A stretch of DNA of 64,000 bases from Desulfurellaceae bacterium bin18 (GCA_002238415.1 MPMI01000003.1:62001-126000), one strand, 5' to 3'. Positions 44,412 to 52,836 are shown, numbered from the stretch's first letter. Notes: generated by a model from the sequence alone, not told the origin. Made by a program: numbers and translations.

Positions 44412-45512
44412 TTAGAGGTTGAATAAACGGGCGGCATTCTCGCTCAGGATTTTTTTCTTCAGCCCGTCTGAGATATCCGTTCGCTCATAGATGGCTTTGA
44501 CAGAATCCGGGCACATGCAGTCCCAGTGCGAGTAGTCCGAGGCATAGATCAGGCGCTCTTCCCCGATCATTTGGGCCACGAACGGAATGGTCTTTTCTTC
44601 CGGCTCGACCGCGAAAAAGCAGTTCTCGCTCGTGATCCAGTCTTCAGGGCTGCGTTGCTGCCAGGGCATTTGCTGCGGCAGCAATTCATAGTGCTCGTGG
44701 AGTCGATCCATCATCCATGGGACCCAGCCGGCTCCGGCTTCCATAAAGGCCACTTTCAGCTTCGGGAAGCGCTCCAAAATCCCCCCGGTGGTAAACGAAG
44801 CCGCGGCCAGCATGGTATCGAGCGAATAAAAGGCATGCTTGAACACGTAGCGATCGAATCGATCGACACCCGCGGAGTTGGTTGAGATGATATGCGCGCA
44901 AATAGGGACACCGAGACCTTGGGCTTCTTCCCAAATCGGATCAAACTCGGCTTCGTGCAAGAGCTTGCCACCGAAATTCGTCAGGACCTGGACACCGACC
45001 ATGCCCAGTTGTTCGACCGTCCGTCTGATTTCGACCCGAGCCGCCTCGGGGTCCTGCATGGGAATCATGGCGATGCCTTTGAGGCGGTCGGCGTAGGGTT
45101 TGCAGTATTCGGCCAGCCAGTTGTTATAGGCGACGGAGACGGCCATGCCCAGGCCGGGGTCTTCAATTGATGCGGCGGCACCGAGGCCGATGAAGGTCCC
45201 GAACAGGACGGCGATGTCGATTCCTTCGAGGTCCATATCGGGGATACGCTTGTGCGGGTCCTGCATCCCCGCTCGGTCCCAGCCCCATTGGTGGTCGGGT
45301 TTCTTGGGCTCGGGCCACATGCCGAGTCGGCCATAGAAGTCACGCCGGCTGGGCCACATTTTGCCCTCAACCACCAGATGCTTACGACCATCAGGGTAGC
45401 TCACCCAACAGGGTGCATCCTTGTGATAGCGCTCGGGCAGTAACTCAACCCAGTTGACAGCCTTTTCATCGACGTGTCCATCGGCATCAATGACAGTATA
45501 TTCAGGTCGCAT
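44412..45512 (-). CDS. Amidohydrolase family protein (ACMSD-like)
   Basis: A 366-residue amidohydrolase-2-type enzyme. YTVIDADGHVDEKAVNWVEL (DADGH metal motif), CAHIISTNSAGVDRFDRY, VAFMEAGAGWVPWMMDRLH and YASDYSHWDCMCPD (catalytic Asp and the SDYSHWD signature) are all present. It is related to 6207-7346 by arrangement. The start follows GGAGGGAAAC. It is the middle gene of a three-gene leftward operon (synthetase, this, MBL). Substrate unknown, probably an aromatic or cyclic carboxylate. Confidence 0.88.
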   Translation of the reverse strand: MRPEYTVIDADGHVDEKAVNWVELLPERYHKDAPCWVSYPDGRKHLVVEGKMWPSRRDFYGRLGMWPEPKKPDHQWGWDRAGMQDPHKRIPDMDLEGIDIAVLFGTFIGLGAAASIEDPGLGMAVSVAYNNWLAEYCKPYADRLKGIAMIPMQDPEAARVEIRRTVEQLGMVGVQVLTNFGGKLLHEAEFDPIWEEAQGLGVPICAHIISTNSAGVDRFDRYVFKHAFYSLDTMLAAASFTTGGILERFPKLKVAFMEAGAGWVPWMMDRLHEHYELLPQQMPWQQRSPEDWITSENCFFAVEPEEKTIPFVAQMIGEERLIYASDYSHWDCMCPDSVKAIYERTDISDGLKKKILSENAARLFNL

Positions 45513-45548
45513 GTTTCCCTCCTGTGTCTTTTTCTTTCCGGCTGCTCG

Positions 45549-47732
45549 CTAGGGCGTATCATAACGCCGCCGAAATTCCGCATACTCTATCGCGGCCCGG
45601 AGCGCAGCAACCGCTCGATGAGCGCTGGGGTAACACACACGACCGGCTGCGCGGACAGCCAGGGGGCCGGCATTGTCGTAGTCCCAAGCAGTATAGACGA
45701 GTTCGGTGGTCGTGAGGACGGGTTTCTTATGCTTGTCTGAAGCTGCGGCCGCGGCTTCGGCATAGCGTCGCTCCTGGTTTTCGTGGAATCCGGCCATACG
45801 CTCCAAGCCGTAGTCCGGATAGAAATCACCACCCTTAAACCCGTGGGCGGTTGCGGCCTGAATACCCAAGCCAAGATGCAGCACCGCATCGACCTCGGGG
45901 TGGGCACAGACGAGGTCCAGGACTTCAGGAACCGTATCCCTGGTCTCGCCGCCCGCCAGATCAATCGGATTATTGTGGCTCCAACGGGCCGGAACCAATG
46001 TACTGATTGTCTCGACCAGGTCTTGGGGGAGGGGAATCAGGTCGAGCCCGGCCTGGGCGCAGGCATCTGCGGTCAGGACCCCCCAGCCGCCAACGGTGGT
46101 AAAGACCACGACCCGCCTGCCTTGGGAGAGCGGCTGGGTCGCCAGGGTTGCCGCCCATTCAAAGGCATGTTCGATCGTCGGTGCCCGCAGTACGCCAAAC
46201 TGGCGGCACAGCCCGTCAAAGACGCGGTCGTCCGTCGCCAGCGAACCGGTGTGCGATAAGGCTGCCCGCTGTCCCTCTGCCGCAGCACCGCCTTTCACCA
46301 GCACCAACGGCTTGCGCTGGGTGAGAGCGCGGACTGCCTCCATAAAATGCGGACCGTCGGGAACGCCTTCAAGATAGGCAAGCACGACATCGGTTTCCGG
46401 GTCGGCTGTAAAATACTCCAGATAATCGGCGATATTTGTGTGGGCAGAGTTGCCGGCAGAAATCGCCTTACTCACGCCGACTCCGGTCTGGACGGAATAG
46501 TTCAAGAAGGCCGACAGCAGATTTCCGCTCTGACTCACAACGGACAGGCGACCCGCCGGGGGATACGGCGCCACAATCTGGGCACACATGGACACCGGCG
46601 TCGAGATCACCCCTTGGCCGTTCGGTCCGGCCAGCAGCATGCCCAACTCCTGGGCGGTTGCGACCAGTTCGTTTTCCAGGCGACGGCCCTCCTCGCCCGC
46701 CTCCCGATACCCCCCACTGGCCACAAAGGCGGCCCGCACGCCTATCTTGGCACAGGAACGCAGCAGTGCGACGTTGGCTGCGGCAGGGGTACACACAAAG
46801 ACGAGGTCGGCCTTATCCGGCGGAATCTCCTCTACGGTCCGATAGCTTGGCTGACCGAGGATTTCCGCGCCGTCACGATTGACCGGAAAGATTTCACCCT
46901 GATAGCCGAAGCGTCTGAGGTTGTGCAAAGAGACAAACCCGAATTTCCCCGGATGTGAGGACGCCCCGGCAACGACCACGCCGCGCGGGTGAAACAGGGG
47001 GCGGAAGCGTTCAAGAATATCTTCAGGGGCATGCCGCTGAACCGGCGGTCTGGTGTGGAGTGTCGTATTCGTGACGACCAGGGCGTCAACCGCAATGGGT
47101 TTACCGTTGACAACAATCAGCGGATTCACGTCAACGCTCTCGATGTCGGGCCGTTCGACGGCCAGGCGGCCAAGCCCAACCAGGAGATCAGCCAAGGCAT
47201 CGAGATCAACCGGCTCTTCACCACGAAACGGTTGAGTGACGAGATGTTTGAACCGCAGCCCCTCAACCATGGCACGCGCTTGGGTGTGGGAGAGAGGCGC
47301 CAGAGCAAAGACAACATCGCCGAGCGCTTCGGTCAGAACGCCGCCAAGCCCCAGGAGTACGCACGGGCCAAACTGAGGATCGCGGACCATACCGGCGATC
47401 AACTCTCGCCGCCCGGCAATCATTTCGGCGACCAGCAGACCGACTTCGCCATCGTCATCCCGACGGCGCGCCCACAGCTCGTGCGCGGCCCGCTCAACCG
47501 CCCGGACCGTATCAAGGCCGAGGCGGACAAGATTCCGTTCGGTCTTGTGAGCAATGCGCGCCCCGCACAGTTTCAGCACAACAGGCAAGCCAATATCCTT
47601 TGCCGCACGCCCAGCTTCGGAGGGGTCCTGGACGAGGACTTCTTGAGAAATGACGCCCCCATATCCGACAAGCACCCGCTTTGATTCATATTCGGACAGG
47701 GTCAGTATTTGCGGCTCAGTCGAACGTTTCAT
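45549..47732 (-). CDS. Acyl-CoA synthetase (NDP/ADP-forming), ATP-grasp first
   Basis: A 727-residue acetate-CoA ligase-like enzyme. Residues about 1-230 are an ATP-grasp domain (VVLKLCGARIAHKTERNLVR, VLLGLGGVLTEALGDVVFA). Then come a CoA-binding Rossmann domain (RGVVVAGASSHPGKFGF, about 255-380) and the succinyl-CoA ligase-like flavodoxin domain (SVVSQSGNLLSAFLNY, KPLVLVKGGAAAEGQRAALSH with the phosphohistidine). Many homologues place ATP-grasp last; here it comes first. It activates an acid with CoA at the cost of ATP to ADP. It heads the operon that includes an amidohydrolase and MBL hydrolase. Confidence 0.88.
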   Translation of the reverse strand: MKRSTEPQILTLSEYESKRVLVGYGGVISQEVLVQDPSEAGRAAKDIGLPVVLKLCGARIAHKTERNLVRLGLDTVRAVERAAHELWARRRDDDGEVGLLVAEMIAGRRELIAGMVRDPQFGPCVLLGLGGVLTEALGDVVFALAPLSHTQARAMVEGLRFKHLVTQPFRGEEPVDLDALADLLVGLGRLAVERPDIESVDVNPLIVVNGKPIAVDALVVTNTTLHTRPPVQRHAPEDILERFRPLFHPRGVVVAGASSHPGKFGFVSLHNLRRFGYQGEIFPVNRDGAEILGQPSYRTVEEIPPDKADLVFVCTPAAANVALLRSCAKIGVRAAFVASGGYREAGEEGRRLENELVATAQELGMLLAGPNGQGVISTPVSMCAQIVAPYPPAGRLSVVSQSGNLLSAFLNYSVQTGVGVSKAISAGNSAHTNIADYLEYFTADPETDVVLAYLEGVPDGPHFMEAVRALTQRKPLVLVKGGAAAEGQRAALSHTGSLATDDRVFDGLCRQFGVLRAPTIEHAFEWAATLATQPLSQGRRVVVFTTVGGWGVLTADACAQAGLDLIPLPQDLVETISTLVPARWSHNNPIDLAGGETRDTVPEVLDLVCAHPEVDAVLHLGLGIQAATAHGFKGGDFYPDYGLERMAGFHENQERRYAEAAAAASDKHKKPVLTTTELVYTAWDYDNAGPLAVRAAGRVCYPSAHRAVAALRAAIEYAEFRRRYDTP

Positions 47733-47930
47733 AACGGTACGGTTACCTCTTCTGGTCAGGCGTGTCCGCGCCTCGCCATAATGAACAAAGTGAGCGGGCC
47801 TGAAAAGTATGGGATACTAGCACACGCCGGGCTGCTCGGGCAGATGTCAGCAGGCCAGGGTCTTGAGGGGTTGCTTTCACCCAGGTGAGGCATTAGTTAT
47901 TGTGGACCTCGCAGACGAAAAGGGGGCGGC

Positions 47931-48833
47931 GTGAACGCTTCGGTCAGACTTATTGAACAAGTGATTCCTTCAACGGTTGCCATTCAGGTCACCGTTCCCT
48001 CACAGCACCAGTCCGCCCAACTGTTAGGCACTGAGCGTATGGGGTCCGGGGCCGTGGTGAGTCCGGACGGCCATATTCTGACCGTCAATTACATTGTTAT
48101 CGGCGCGTCTCAGGTGCACGTCAGCATGATTGATAACACCCAGCTTGAAGCCGAAGTGGTGGCTCAGGATTTTGCGAGCGGTATTGCCGTACTGAAAATA
48201 TCTCAAACCGGCTTTCCCGCCGTCCCCCTCCAACCTTCCACCGCGCTGCACGCCGGCGATGAGGTGTTCCTGGTCGCCAGTGCGGGAGAAGAAAACGGCC
48301 GGCGGGTGAATGGCGGCGGACTCACCTCGGTTTCCCAGTTTGATGCCTACTGGGAGTATAGCCTGGAGCGGGCGTTAACGAGTACGGCTATGAATCCGGG
48401 CTTAGGCGGCGGTCCCATGTTCGACATGCACGGACGTATGGTCGGTGTCGTCTCCCTCAATCTCAATGAAATTGGAAAATTCTCTCTGGCTATTCCGGTT
48501 GAGCATTTCACCGAACATCGAGACGAACTCCTGCGCTATGGACGGCGGGTCACCCGGCCCTCACGCGCCTGGATCGGCATGTATTCGTATACGGTCAAAG
48601 AGCATCTCGTTATCGCCGGCCTGTTACCCGAGGGTCCGGGGGCCAAATCAGGGTTGAAGGCCGGAGATGTGATCCTTGCTATCGACGAGCAAGAAATAGC
48701 CGACCGGCGTGCCTTTTATGAGCAACTCTGGAGTCGGCCCGCTGGCGAGACCGTTCTGTTTCGGGTCTTTCGGAATAATGCCGTCCAGAGCATTCCGGTT
48801 GTTTCCGGCAATGTCGAGGAGTTTTTCGGCTAA
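47931..48833 (+). CDS. HtrA/DegP-like protease homologue lacking the catalytic triad (pseudoprotease), with PDZ domain
   Basis: A 300-residue S1C trypsin-like plus PDZ protein with all three catalytic positions replaced. HtrA shows NHVV, RTDLAVLK and GNSGGP at these sites. Here they read NYIV (Tyr54 for His), ASGIAVLK (Gly84 for Asp) and GLGGGP (Gly159 for Ser). The fold otherwise persists: GSGAVVSPDGHILTV, ALTSTAMNPG, and a PDZ domain (AKSGLKAGDVILAIDEQEI). No signal peptide is seen from the GTG start at 47931, so it may be cytoplasmic or the N-terminus lies elsewhere. Likely a binding or adaptor protein. Confidence 0.8.
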   Translation: MNASVRLIEQVIPSTVAIQVTVPSQHQSAQLLGTERMGSGAVVSPDGHILTVNYIVIGASQVHVSMIDNTQLEAEVVAQDFASGIAVLKISQTGFPAVPLQPSTALHAGDEVFLVASAGEENGRRVNGGGLTSVSQFDAYWEYSLERALTSTAMNPGLGGGPMFDMHGRMVGVVSLNLNEIGKFSLAIPVEHFTEHRDELLRYGRRVTRPSRAWIGMYSYTVKEHLVIAGLLPEGPGAKSGLKAGDVILAIDEQEIADRRAFYEQLWSRPAGETVLFRVFRNNAVQSIPVVSGNVEEFFG

Positions 48834-49000
48834 GCGCCGCTCCTGTCAGTCACCGTCCGTCGAAGCTCCTGCCCGCCTTGTGGGCTTCCGCCTTTATTGC
48901 AGCAGGAAAGCTATTCAAGAGTGAGGGTGTAGTTTTCCAAAAGTCCGGGACCATTTTTTTGCAAAAGTCAGGATCACCTTCCCCCCAAAAGGTGAGAAAT

Positions 49001-49138
49001 CGTGAAATATTTCATGAGCATTTCCCTCAAAAATCACGGAAAGTCGAGTCATAACAGTACCTTAAGTGATATTTCACGTAATATGAAAATTTCACGAAAT
49101 TTCATGAAATTTCATGTTTATTTCATGCCTATTTCAGG
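49001..49138. repeat. Phased TTTCAYG repeat array
   Basis: Copies of TTTCA(C/T)G begin at 49010, 49072, 49090, 49100, 49110 and 49121, with a variant TTTCAGG at 49132. The last five are spaced 10, 10, 11 and 11 bases, one helical turn each, and the core unit AAATTTCATG is tandem at 49087-49116. An inverted partner CGTGAAAT-ATTTCATG opens the array at 49001-49016. Unit size is too short for CRISPR. It looks like a multi-site operator or iteron-like binding cluster in the 447-base gap between 48834 and 49280, which otherwise holds no convincing gene. Confidence 0.75.
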
Positions 49139-49280
49139 CTTAATCGGCGCTTACATACTGATGAGCAAACGACGTTTCAGACGTTTTTTGGGGTGCATTT
49201 CGGGGTGGGAGGCGTGGAGGATTTTTGAGGGGATTGTTACTGGGGGAAAAGCGCCACGGCCATGATTCAGCGCGCACCAA

Positions 49281-49463
49281 GTGCCGGACCAGATTCGCTT
49301 TGACGTGACGGTGGTCGAAGACTCTGGAACCTATACAGGCACCGCCCGCGTCATGCCCGATGGCCGCATCGGCGTGATTGGGAAAAGCCGTCATATGCTT
49401 CCCACGGAAGCCGTCATAATCGCCGTCCGCAAGTTCCTCAGCCAGCACCAGATCGTTGCATAG
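49281..49463 (+). CDS. Small protein of unknown function
   Basis: A 60-residue frame starting from a GTG: it reads as a compact beta-alpha domain (FDVTVVEDSGTYTGTARVM, then VIGKSRHMLPTEAVIIAVRK). No family is recognised and no ribosome site is clear. It lies downstream of the repeat array, convergent with the GIY-YIG gene. Coding bias is fairly GC-rich. It could be a remnant or a small regulatory protein. Confidence 0.35.
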   Translation: MPDQIRFDVTVVEDSGTYTGTARVMPDGRIGVIGKSRHMLPTEAVIIAVRKFLSQHQIVA

Positions 49464-49528
49464 CCTGCCAGGGTTTGCCCGCGGCCTTCGCCTTAAGTTG
49501 GGCCGCAGGTTCATACTGGTAGTAGTCA

Positions 49529-49972
49529 TCACTTTAATCCGATGATTATCATCCCGAATATCACCACGAAGAGGGCGATCAAGCATATTCTCTCAGCCGT
49601 ATTGAACGGCTGAGGCGTGTAGACTTCAGACACCTTCTTCGGCTCTGGATGCGTAGGAGGTGTGGGTTTGGGCTTGCGAGTTCGTTTCCGTGGCGGGATT
49701 TCGGCCTCAACCACCGCTAGCGCCTCCTCAATCGCACACCGAAACCACTCCCGATTCTCACGGACACGGGCGAGTTTTGCATGGACTCGTTGTTCGAGCG
49801 CCCGTGGATATTCCACCCACCACTGATATTCGACGACATAGGGCCAGGGTACGCCGGTTTTACCTGCCGCCGTGAGTTGCTGGGCACGCTCCTCAGGGTG
49901 CTTCGTGGTGAAGCCCACCTTCAGCAACCCCGGCATAGCTTTGTTCGTGATTATATAGACCCAGCCACCCAT
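49529..49972 (-). CDS. GIY-YIG nuclease (T5orf172/MUG113 type) with C-terminal membrane helix
   Basis: A 147-residue protein. WVYIITNKAMPGLLKVGFTT carries the GIY-YIG-like YI...KVG core of the T5orf172 group, and ALEQRVHAKLARVRENREWF supplies the Glu/Arg helix. Then a Pro/Lys-rich linker (PPRKRTRKPKPTPPTHPEP) leads to a terminal hydrophobic segment ICLIALFVVIFGMIIIG, a single membrane anchor. A membrane-tethered nuclease would be unusual; a role against incoming DNA at the membrane is possible but inferred. Ribosome site weak. Confidence 0.75.
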   Translation of the reverse strand: MGGWVYIITNKAMPGLLKVGFTTKHPEERAQQLTAAGKTGVPWPYVVEYQWWVEYPRALEQRVHAKLARVRENREWFRCAIEEALAVVEAEIPPRKRTRKPKPTPPTHPEPKKVSEVYTPQPFNTAERICLIALFVVIFGMIIIGLK

Positions 49973-50059
49973 CTTCTCTTCGTCCTGTTCAGGTCACATA
50001 TTTACCAACCTTATTTTCTTTGGGGAACAATATAGTTAATACAACTAAAAGGAGAAAGC

Positions 50060-50593
50060 GTGACAGACTATTCTTCTGCTACTGCTGAATTTTCCGAGGA
50101 CGGTCGATATCGGTACTATTTGACACGGAGGTGGGATAACGGCCGTTACCCCATCATATTCGCATTGCTCAACCCCAGCACGGCCACGGCCGAAATAGAC
50201 GACCCAACCATACGCCGCTGCATAGGATACGCCCGCAAATGGGGATATGGGGGACTCATCGTTGTCAACCTCTTTGCCCTTCGTTCCCCGAACCCGGAAA
50301 CCCTCTATACCCTCGATGATCCGGTCGGCCCGGAAAATAAGGAGTATTGGGATAAGGCTATCCATGAGGCGCGCCAGGACGCCCTATACGGAGAAGGGCC
50401 GGGGTATGAGTCCCCCATTCTCTCTGGCTGGGGGACACATGGCGGTTATATGAACCAAGACGAGGTGGCCCTAGGCTGGCTGGAGCAGCGACCGGCGAGA
50501 GCACTAGCATTGGGGGTGACAAAAGAGAAGTTCCCCCGTCACCCTCTCTACATGCGGAAAGATGCCAAACCAACCAATTATCTCGGCCGATGA
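50060..50593 (+). CDS. DUF1643 domain protein
   Basis: A 177-residue protein with the DUF1643 landmarks: YYLTRRWDNGRYPIIFALLN, LNPSTATAEIDDPTIRRC, YGGLIVVNLFALRSPNPETL and ALGVTKEKFPRHPLYM. DUF1643 proteins are uncharacterised and are frequent in phage and mobile regions. The GTG at 50060 has AAAGGAGAAAGC. It starts a rightward set with the lipoprotein and the DUF6615-like gene, inside an accessory island. Confidence 0.8.
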   Translation: MTDYSSATAEFSEDGRYRYYLTRRWDNGRYPIIFALLNPSTATAEIDDPTIRRCIGYARKWGYGGLIVVNLFALRSPNPETLYTLDDPVGPENKEYWDKAIHEARQDALYGEGPGYESPILSGWGTHGGYMNQDEVALGWLEQRPARALALGVTKEKFPRHPLYMRKDAKPTNYLGR

Positions 50594-50714
50594 GATGAGG
50601 GGTGTCAAGTATATTGCGCCCTTCGGATTCATGGCCTCTGTGGCCCATGTAGGTCTCCTGGAAACCCCAGGCTCTAACACAAACCAATTCGGGTAGACAA
50701 AGAAAGGGAAACGA

Positions 50715-51326
50715 ATGACGAAGAAACTACGGTCACTCGCATGTGCAACGGCACTGCTTTTGTTTTCTTGCTCTCCGCCTGTTGTTAAATACTCAGTCCC
50801 ACCGCCTAAACTGAACACGTTCACACTCCTGATTGAACAGGACTATGATACTGTCTGGAGGGCACTTATTGACCATGTTTCCCAATCCTCTTTTGCGATT
50901 AGCAACTTTGAAAAAGACTCTGGCCTTATCACCTTAACGTTCAGCGCATCGCCCGATACCTATGTTGACTGTGGAGACTGGAATGTTCAAGGAAATGCAC
51001 TCGTCCCGGCCTTTCAAGGTTCCTACGTACAATGGCTGGAGAAGCACTCCTCAGTCAGCCTGTCGGGAAAAATGAATGTCAGTGTTTACAGGATGACTGA
51101 AGCCGTGACACGAATCAGAGTCAATGCGCGCTATATCTTGACGAGTACTTATATGGGAGGAGACACTCCTATAACCAATACGTGGACGTTTGATTCAGGT
51201 TCTTCCGCTTCGGTTCCAGTCAATAACCCGACCCGAGGAATTACCCCAACTCGAACATGTCGGCCTACCTATCAAGCGGAATCTGATATTCTGGAGGCCG
51301 TTAAAGTGCTCTCAGGAAACACTTAG
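50715..51326 (+). CDS. Lipoprotein of unknown function
   Basis: A 203-residue lipoprotein: signal ACATALLLFSC with lipobox LLFSC, so the mature N-terminal Cys is residue 19. The body (LLIEQDYDTVWRALIDHVSQ, ISNFEKDSGLITLTFSASP, WLEKHSSVSLSGKMNVSVYR) resembles the small alpha-beta lipoproteins of the NlpC/BamC-like style, but no family is assigned. AAGGGA precedes the ATG. It precedes the DUF6615-like gene by 17 bases and is probably cotranscribed. Confidence 0.7.
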   Translation: MTKKLRSLACATALLLFSCSPPVVKYSVPPPKLNTFTLLIEQDYDTVWRALIDHVSQSSFAISNFEKDSGLITLTFSASPDTYVDCGDWNVQGNALVPAFQGSYVQWLEKHSSVSLSGKMNVSVYRMTEAVTRIRVNARYILTSTYMGGDTPITNTWTFDSGSSASVPVNNPTRGITPTRTCRPTYQAESDILEAVKVLSGNT

Positions 51327-51343
51327 AGAGGAATTGAAGAATA

Positions 51344-52279
51344 ATGGCCGAAAGTACCGTCGCCGAAAGAATTGCCGAAAGCACCTGGAATCGACTGCGC
51401 GGAGCCCAACGACTACGCGAAGATCGCCTGTATGTTCGTCTGGGAGAGGAGACGCTTACGGATTTGCTGGTTCTCGATTTCTTGGTATCCGCACCGAATA
51501 ACATCAAGTTTGTCCAGACGACCAAATCCCAAGAGGCCGTACAAGGAACGGATTTGGTTGTTTTCGTACGTCGGAACGCGAACAGGGCTGACATATACGC
51601 CGTTCAGGCAAAAAAACTCGGTGTTGCGGGGCGATACGATAGCCTGAACCACCGGTCTGGCAACAGGCATCAGATCAATGTCCTTGAAGACTATGCAGGG
51701 GAATCAAAAGCCATTCCGCTGTATCTCTTGTTCAATCACGTTGATGATGAAGACTTAAAAGCTGAATATTGGCATTGTTGTCAGCAAACCGACAAAAGGC
51801 AATTCGGCTGTACGTTGGTGCCAAGTTGGCGTATTCGGGATGCGATTTCAAAGCGCGGATATCGCACCTTCGACTATATACATTCAGACCGGGCTGCCTT
51901 GCCTTGGCGATGTGCTTTCGCCTGCCCGAATAACCCCACGGCATGGGGTCGAATTCGGGAAAAGGTTAAAGAAAGTCGTCACGAGCGTTTCTCTCAGAAT
52001 CTTCCGTCTTCCGAAGAGGCCGAGCTAAGAATCGCAAGAGACCGTCAAACGATCCTCCCTAATTCTTCCCTCTCTTATGACCAATATGAAGACGTGGATT
52101 TTAGTAGTGGAGCAGGAGAATGGCCAAGTGACTCATGGGATAGCAAAACCTCCTCCCTATCGGCTGAAGAGACGATGCAGTTATATAGAGCGCCAACTTC
52201 TCAGGACGCTGAGCTAGAGATATCTCGCCCCATGTTCCTCCCGCGTTGGATCATGCTGGTGAATGGTGACGACAGCTAA
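51344..52279 (+). CDS. DUF6615-like putative PD-(D/E)xK nuclease
   Basis: A 311-residue protein. The N-terminus (STWNRLRGAQRLREDRLYVR, ETLTDLLVLDFLV) and the core KSQEAVQGTDLVVFVRR, then ADIYAVQAKKLGVAGRYDSL, give a Glu, a Gly-x-Asp and a QxK motif. That is a PD-(D/E)xK arrangement in its QAK variant, and matches the uncharacterised DUF6615 family. PLYLLFNHVD follows. No partner methylase is present. Its stop codon TAA (52277-52279) is the first part of the 8-bp target duplication of the IS1595-family element, so the element inserted exactly at the end of this gene without breaking it. Confidence 0.65.
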   Translation: MAESTVAERIAESTWNRLRGAQRLREDRLYVRLGEETLTDLLVLDFLVSAPNNIKFVQTTKSQEAVQGTDLVVFVRRNANRADIYAVQAKKLGVAGRYDSLNHRSGNRHQINVLEDYAGESKAIPLYLLFNHVDDEDLKAEYWHCCQQTDKRQFGCTLVPSWRIRDAISKRGYRTFDYIHSDRAALPWRCAFACPNNPTAWGRIREKVKESRHERFSQNLPSSEEAELRIARDRQTILPNSSLSYDQYEDVDFSSGAGEWPSDSWDSKTSSLSAEETMQLYRAPTSQDAELEISRPMFLPRWIMLVNGDDS

Positions 52280-52284
52280 CGAAA
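52277..52284. repeat. Target-site duplication, left copy (TAACGAAA)
   Basis: TAACGAAA directly precedes the left terminal repeat and recurs directly after the right one at 55164-55171. Eight bases is the usual target duplication of the IS1595 family. It includes the stop codon of the preceding gene. Confidence 0.9.
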
Positions 52285-52307
52285 GGGAATTACATACTTG
52301 ACTAGCC
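52285..52307 (+). repeat. Left terminal inverted repeat of the IS1595-family element
   Basis: This 23-base end is the exact inverse of 55141-55163. The next bases on each side diverge. Confidence 0.93.
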
Positions 52308-52326
52308 GTTGCAGCTAGCTCTTTCC

Positions 52327-52563
52327 CTACTCATCAACTTCAAACAATGCCTGCGCCAGGGCGGCGGCCCGCTTATGCACGTCCTCCGGGATGGGTGGCT
52401 CTTCCTCTGGTGAGCCACCCATAATCTCATAGATGGCCGCCTGCTCGGCGGGGGTTGGCACACCGCCCAACTTGGCATGCGCGTGTGCCCCGCCTTTCAA
52501 GGGCGTTGTCTCCACATAATGTTTGCCGATGGTATGACGTGTCCTCTCCCGGTGCGGTTTCAT
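52327..52563 (-). CDS. Small passenger protein, unknown
   Basis: A 78-residue protein. Basic start (MKPHRERTRHTIGKHYVETT), then AHAHAKLGGVPTPAEQAAIY and a Glu/Pro-rich end (SPEEEPPIPEDVHKRAAALA). No family recognised. The ATG at 52563 follows AAGGAGGAGTG. It is the last of three small minus-strand genes within the mobile element, 30 bases after the preceding one, so all three are likely one transcript. Confidence 0.6.
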   Translation of the reverse strand: MKPHRERTRHTIGKHYVETTPLKGGAHAHAKLGGVPTPAEQAAIYEIMGGSPEEEPPIPEDVHKRAAALAQALFEVDE

Positions 52564-52593
52564 CACTCCTCCTTCTTCTCTTGGAATCCCCCT

Positions 52594-52836
52594 TTAACTC
52601 CTAGGCTGGAGACGTGGGGAGTTTATGAATCGGGTCAGGGTTTTCTTATACTCATCATGGAAGGGGGACGAGTAACCACCAACCTGCCGATGCTCTCTCA
52701 GTCCGTTTAACTGCACTCTCAGAGGATCATGCATCAAACTTGGACCTGTCAAAGACGACAAGAGGGCTGAGATCGCGTCTTCCAAAGCCTCTACGCGTCC
52801 TGCAAGCTGTTGAATCTGTCTCTGCTCTTCGGTCAT
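52594..52836 (-). CDS. Small coiled-coil passenger protein, unknown
   Basis: An 80-residue protein with an N-terminal helix (EEQRQIQQLAGRVEALEDAI) of coiled-coil character, then a Pro/Gly-containing tail (SLMHDPLRVQLNGLREHRQV). No family recognised. AAAGGAGAAAAAGAAAG precedes the ATG. It starts 20 bases after the stop of the small membrane protein gene. Confidence 0.6.
   Translation of the reverse strand: MTEEQRQIQQLAGRVEALEDAISALLSSLTGPSLMHDPLRVQLNGLREHRQVGGYSSPFHDEYKKTLTRFINSPRLQPRS

Noticed and set aside
49001-49138. TTTCAYG array as a CRISPR
   Set aside because: Units of 7-10 bases spaced by one helical turn, with no spacers of CRISPR length and no cas genes.
49002-49265. Open frame of 87 codons across the repeat array
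   Set aside because: Its composition is dictated by the repeat (Phe/Ile/Ser/Lys-rich), no ribosome site, no family pattern.
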